Assembly (NCBI GenBank): GCA_900073065.1
Contig: FJOG01000118.1
Location: forward strand, 17,562 to 28,736
Direction of reading: 5' to 3'
DNA from: Phialocephala subalpina
Taxonomy: Eukaryota > Ascomycota > Leotiomycetes > Helotiales > Mollisiaceae
Length of the DNA stretch: 11,175 bases
Under the pieces are notes generated by a model that saw nothing but the letters and a program-made list of their open reading frames with translations, made no database searches and had not been told where the DNA came from. A program made the translations under genes and the position numbers. Position 1 is the first letter of the stretch, and every line of letters begins with the position of its first letter. Positions 7,720 through 11,175 of the stretch are shown one piece after another.

Positions 7720-8460
7720 GGGTTATTCTCGTTTATTATTAGTTTGCACTTATTAAATATTAATAAAGTATCCCGCACTAAAGATTCTATAGATTTAGTT
7801 ATCAATTTGGCTTTTTTTAACTCAATATATTCTAATTTTATAAACGCGTCGTTTTTTAAGATAAATATATTATCCGTTTATATAATTACTATTTCGAATA
7901 AACCGTTTTTATTCCGAGCAATTAATAAGCACGAATCGAACGTTAATATTTCTATTGAAAACTTATCTTTATAATAGTTATTATAAGTATTATATTAATA
8001 TATATTTGCCTTCGAAACTTTATAAAAAGGTTTAATAACCTTGAAAATAATATTTAATAATAATTCGTAAATTATTTCCTTCGAGGGTTTTACAAATATA
8101 ACGCGTATTAATAAGATCGCTAATTGCATATAAATTTAAGTAATATTTCTCAAATAGAAATTAATTTTTTTACTTTTAAATAACGAGGTTAAAATAATAA
8201 TAATTCGTTAATTAACTCGCTAAATAATCGGTAATTACGTAAATATTATTTTCTTACTTTCGTCGTTAAATACTTAAATTACTAAGCGAGATTTCTCGTA
8301 AAGTATTATAGTTTTTATACTTTTAATTTCATTAATTAATCTCGAATTAAAAATCTATTAATTGCCAATTTCTTCAAAGTTACTAAAAATTAGCTCGAAT
8401 ACTCTTTTTATTAGTAATCCATTGATTTCCTTTCTCCGGGAAATTGCGAATAATTCGCCG
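7720..8460 (-). pseudogene. Element B reverse transcriptase (degenerate)
   Basis: Minus-strand RVT_2-type reverse transcriptase. Landmarks in order are EINGLLIKRVFELI (from about 8450), IFNSRLINEIKS, LYEKSRLVI*VFND (about 8300), RVN*RIIIIL, NFYLRNIT*IYMQ, VKPSKEI (about 8080), then CLLIARNKNGLFEIV and the catalytic *TDN at 7869-7880, followed by IFILKNDAFIKLE. The first catalytic Asp is kept; the second position is Asn. Stops are mostly TAA. About 60 codons upstream of the domain, and the first part of it, are unusually free of stops. Confidence 0.88.
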
Positions 8461-9029
8461 AGAATAATAATAATACTTTTAGCGCATAATTTGATCGATA
8501 TTTGCTTATTTCGAGTTTCTTTCTCGATCAAAAAAGTTTCGATCGTTTCCGAGCTAATGCTACTATTTATAAAGAACGTTATAAAAATATAATCATTCGA
8601 ATCGAAAACAAAAAATAAAATTTCTATTATTATTCGAAAGTTTTTTATAATAAATTAGATTTCTTTGATTAAATAAAATAAATCGAGAATATTTTCCGCG
8701 TTTATAATCGATTATTTATCTATTAGTTTTAAACTTTGTTATAACGTTTTTAGTTTTCTAGTAATATTTTTTAATATATTTTTTATTAGTAAAAAATTTT
8801 TCGATTAATTATTATCATTTGCTTAATCGAAATCCTTATAAAATAATTTTATAATCGTACTTCGAAAGCTTTTTAATTTATTAGATAATTGAATCTAATA
8901 AATCTCTTTATTTATCGCTAATAATATAAATAGTCTTTATTATTTTCTATTTTCTCTTTATATAAATACGTTTAAATTAATAAATAAATTTATTAAATAA
9001 TTAATCCGAGGATTATTTTTTATTCGTAA
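8461..9029 (-). pseudogene. Element B integrase C-terminal tail and linker to reverse transcriptase
   Basis: Minus-strand continuation between the integrase block LVFRAF and the start of reverse transcriptase. The part next to reverse transcriptase (about 8590-8461) reads as a stop-free, Ser/Glu/Lys-rich linker ending in SRRKEINGLL. The remainder is too degraded for me to place the VKPYY-type tail seen in element A. Assignment rests on position and on the flanking domains. Confidence 0.55.
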
Positions 9030-9800
9030 AGTATCCGTGATTTGATAAGCTACGTAATACTCGCGGATTATTAATATAGCTTTTTTTTATAATTTTTACT
9101 CGAGTTATAATTAATATGATTAGGGTATCCTATTATAACATGCGAAAAAAACGCTCTAAAAACGAGAAATATAAATATAATATTATTAAAACTAATAATA
9201 TTATTTATGGCTTTAATTGTTATTTGTAATTTCTTTTCCTTTAAAAAATTAAATAACTCTTTTAATAAAATATTATATATACGTTTAAATAGTACGTAAT
9301 AACGTTTTACGAATCCGATAAAATTATATATTTCAATTGGTATTTATTTCGTTTTAATATTTATAATTTTAATATTATCTCGGAATTTTTTAGAATTAAA
9401 ATTTATTTTTAGGTTATAAATTGCAAATGCTAATAATCCGAGGTAAATATCAATTTAATATACTCGAAAAGCGTTTTAAGCTTCTTTAGTTAATATATCC
9501 TTGAGAAATTTAGCGGCTTGAAATATAATTATTTCGTTTACGATTTATAATATCGCTTTATTATCAAATTATAAAACGTCTAAATAAATCGAATAATTAA
9601 ATTCGTAATTATCTCGTAATATAAATTTAAAACGTCTCGAAAATTTATTATTAATTTAATATTACTAATAATATTTTATTATTCTTTTAATTTCATTAAA
9701 ATTTGCGTTATAATTTTTACGTTCGAGGATCTTTATAAATCGCGCTACCAATAAGTATTTAAAGCGTTTATATAATCGTTATAATTTTATTTCGGTTAAA
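9030..9800 (-). pseudogene. Element B integrase (degenerate)
   Basis: Minus-strand integrase core. The HHCC-like start is RFKYLLVARFIKILERKNY (from about 9767). The catalytic triad lies at 9578-9580 (Asp kept, in YLDVL), 9413-9415 (Asp to Asn, AIYNLK) and 9305-9307 (Glu to Lys, FVKRYY). Spacing is 55 codons and then D-X35-E, identical to element A. QAAKFLKDIL sits between the first two. After the core, LQITIKAINN and FLVFRAF correspond to the LLVFGAYPR region of element A. It is in phase with the protease upstream and broken by many stops. Confidence 0.87.
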
Positions 9801-9959
9801 TAATACGCATTGGTTTTTATAATCGTAATTTCTTGGTTCGTATAAATTAAGCTTTTTAATAAGTTTAATAATATTTACGAGTATTCAAATACTTTGATAA
9901 TAAATATACGCGTATTATCTTAGATAAATACGTTATCAAAATTATCGAATTTAACGCGT

Positions 9960-10240
9960 AGTTTATTTATATCTCGAAAATAAAGTAAAAACGGTATATT
10001 AATTAGTATTACGTAAAACGTGATTTGACTAATTAGTATTTTAATATCGATAATACTAAGTAACGAAGTTTATTTAATTCCGAACTTAATAATAATTTCT
10101 TCGGCTCGTAATTTATTTAATTTAACGTTTTAATTTTACTAAAAAGCTAAAAACTAATTTTCTCCGATTATCAAGCGTTAAATTACTTTAATATCAATTA
10201 TAATGCCTATAAAAATACTTAATAAATATCAAGTAATTAA
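9960..10240 (-). pseudogene. Element B aspartic protease domain (degenerate)
   Basis: On the minus strand the active-site segment reads IGIIIDIKVI. The Asp codon is kept at 10193-10195, and I-K (10187-10192) replaces T-G. Downstream EEIIIKFGI*TS and SQITFYVILINIPFLLYFRDINKL match the order and wording of element A's protease (IQIKFKIG, FHVIKANTPFLF). It is in phase with integrase, consistent with one Pol frame. Loss of the Gly of D-T-G and several stops make it inactive. Confidence 0.8.
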
Positions 10241-11175
10241 AAACATTTTTATATTCGTATATATTATCAATAGTACTAAGTATATTATAATCTTCGCGAA
10301 TATATAGAAAATTAATTACTAATTAAACAATTTAATAATTTTAATTCTATTAATTATATTATGAAATATTATAAAGAAATAATCCGATTATATAATATAG
10401 TTTTTCGATAAATTAATTATTTCCATAAATTCGTCGACGAATTATTCGTAATTTTTTATAGTATTTAATTTAAGTCTTTCGAATTTAGTAATATATTAAA
10501 TTATTTTATTCGTGTTTTTATTAAGGGAGTCTCGTGATCTTTTGAAAATCGTATATACTTTTTATTTCTTTTTTAAAGTATATTAAATACTTTAATAATT
10601 CGATTTTTTATATATAAAATACTTTTATTTAATTTGTTTTATCCTTTGAATATTACGAGTAAAATAGTCTTTATATTATATATTCTTTTCAAAGTATTTC
10701 TAATATACTAAAAATACTTTGTCTTTTTTGTTTCGCGTTTTTCTTTTGATCAAATAAACTTTAAAGTTTAATTTGATTTTTGTTTTAAATATTAAAATTA
10801 TTTGTATATTTTCGCATGCGAATTAAAAGTTTTTTAATAGTTTAAGAAATGCGTAATAATATTTCGGTGCGTCTCGATAAATATAATAAATTTTATCTCA
10901 AATAATAATTTTCGAGTGTATTTCGTCGCGTAAATTAAATTATTTATTAATTAATTTACGCTTTAAAATCTCGAAATACTTTAAAATCGTTTTATTAAAG
11001 TTCTGAGATTATATTATAATAAGAGTAATCGTATTTTATTAATTAAATATTCGATTTTAATGCTTTTTGGTCTCGAAGTTTAATTTTATAATTTTAATTA
11101 TTTTATCGAAGGAAAAGTCTTTCCTAGCGAGTTTCTAATAATAAAATTTACTAGTTTTATTAATAAATATAATCG
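10241..11175 (-). pseudogene. gag: Element B Gag region (degenerate, runs off the window)
   Basis: Upstream of the protease on the minus strand, where Gag must lie. Two phases give protein-like stretches: one over about 11175-10510 (for example KYTRKLLFEIKFIIFIETH and a basic run SKEKRETKK) and a second over about 10490-10200 (YE*FVDEFMEIINLSKNY). A frameshift near 10500 is therefore likely. I do not recognise a zinc knuckle like the one in element A, and the residues do not match element A's Gag by eye. The Gag assignment is positional. The 5' end lies past 11175. Confidence 0.5.

Larger units (their letters stand above)
7219..11175 (-). mobile_element. Element B: second RIP-degraded Ty1/copia element, 5' part (continues at 699-1058)
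   Basis: Read on the minus strand from 11175 down to 7219, this is a copia internal region in the order Gag region, protease, integrase, reverse transcriptase, start of RNase H. The remaining RNase H is at 1058-699 on the far side of element A. It belongs to the same broad copia family as element A (same 55-codon and X35 integrase spacing, same T-D-D type reverse transcriptase, same RNase H landmarks) but is clearly a different lineage at residue level. The phase changes between integrase and reverse transcriptase and again between reverse transcriptase and RNase H. The 5' LTR is not in the window. Confidence 0.88.

Noticed and set aside
7744..7974. 76-codon plus-strand open frame
   Set aside because: Antisense shadow of element B's reverse transcriptase catalytic region, which reads clearly on the minus strand.
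8362..8592. 76-codon plus-strand open frame
   Set aside because: Antisense shadow of element B's linker and reverse transcriptase start.
9230..9340. Ty3/gypsy reverse transcriptase/RNase H junction on the minus strand
   Set aside because: The words FIGFVKRYY at first resembled a gypsy segment, but D-X35-E spacing, the LQITIKAINN and FLVFRAF blocks and the domain order show it is copia integrase.
1..11175. Mitochondrial or bacterial A/T-rich DNA
   Set aside because: LTR retrotransposon proteins, CpG retention with CpA/TpG loss, and lack of any intact organelle or bacterial gene point to a RIP-affected fungal nuclear locus.
1..11175. CRISPR array or regularly spaced repeats
   Set aside because: The only repeats are the LTR pair, three irregularly spaced leader words and one tandem pair, with no spacer pattern.

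Overview
This window is a graveyard of two nested Ty1/copia-type LTR retrotransposons in a very AT-rich, repeat-silenced compartment. It most probably comes from a filamentous ascomycete (Pezizomycotina). CpA and TpG are strikingly scarce, TpA is in excess and CpG is largely kept, which is the signature of repeat-induced point mutation (RIP). No reading frame longer than about 76 codons survives. I see no intact gene, no tRNA or rRNA, and no CRISPR array. The coding content is still legible by reading through stops and undoing C-to-T and G-to-A changes mentally.

Element A (1059-7213, plus strand) is complete from LTR to LTR. It has two 190-bp LTRs (1059-1248 and 7024-7213), a leader carrying three copies of a 24-bp repeat, and then one degenerate gag-pol frame. 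The order is Gag with a CCHC-like knuckle, protease, integrase, reverse transcriptase, RNase H. Integrase before reverse transcriptase is the copia order. The frame runs in phase from about 1898 to 4839, loses one base, and continues in the next phase to a stop at 6991-6993.

Element B lies on the minus strand and is older or more heavily mutated. Reading leftwards from 11175 it holds a Gag-region remnant, protease (about 10240-9960), integrase (about 9800-9030 plus its tail), reverse transcriptase (about 8460-7720) and the first part of RNase H (about 7470-7214). The rest of the same RNase H domain lies on the other side of element A, at 1058-699. Removing element A and one 5-bp target copy (gtaat / ataat) rejoins the RNase H codons exactly in frame. 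Element A therefore jumped into the RNase H domain of element B in the opposite orientation.

Left of element B's pol end, 181-698 is its 3' non-coding part and probably contains its 3' LTR, with no second copy in the window to prove it. Bases 1-170 are almost pure A/T. Element B's 5' end lies beyond 11175. Both copies are dead. In element A the key acidic residues of protease, integrase, reverse transcriptase and RNase H are all lost through G-to-A changes. In element B some survive among many stops and frameshifts. I do not see a previously undescribed functional system. The interest lies in the nesting, the legible RIP damage and the non-standard motifs of this copia family.
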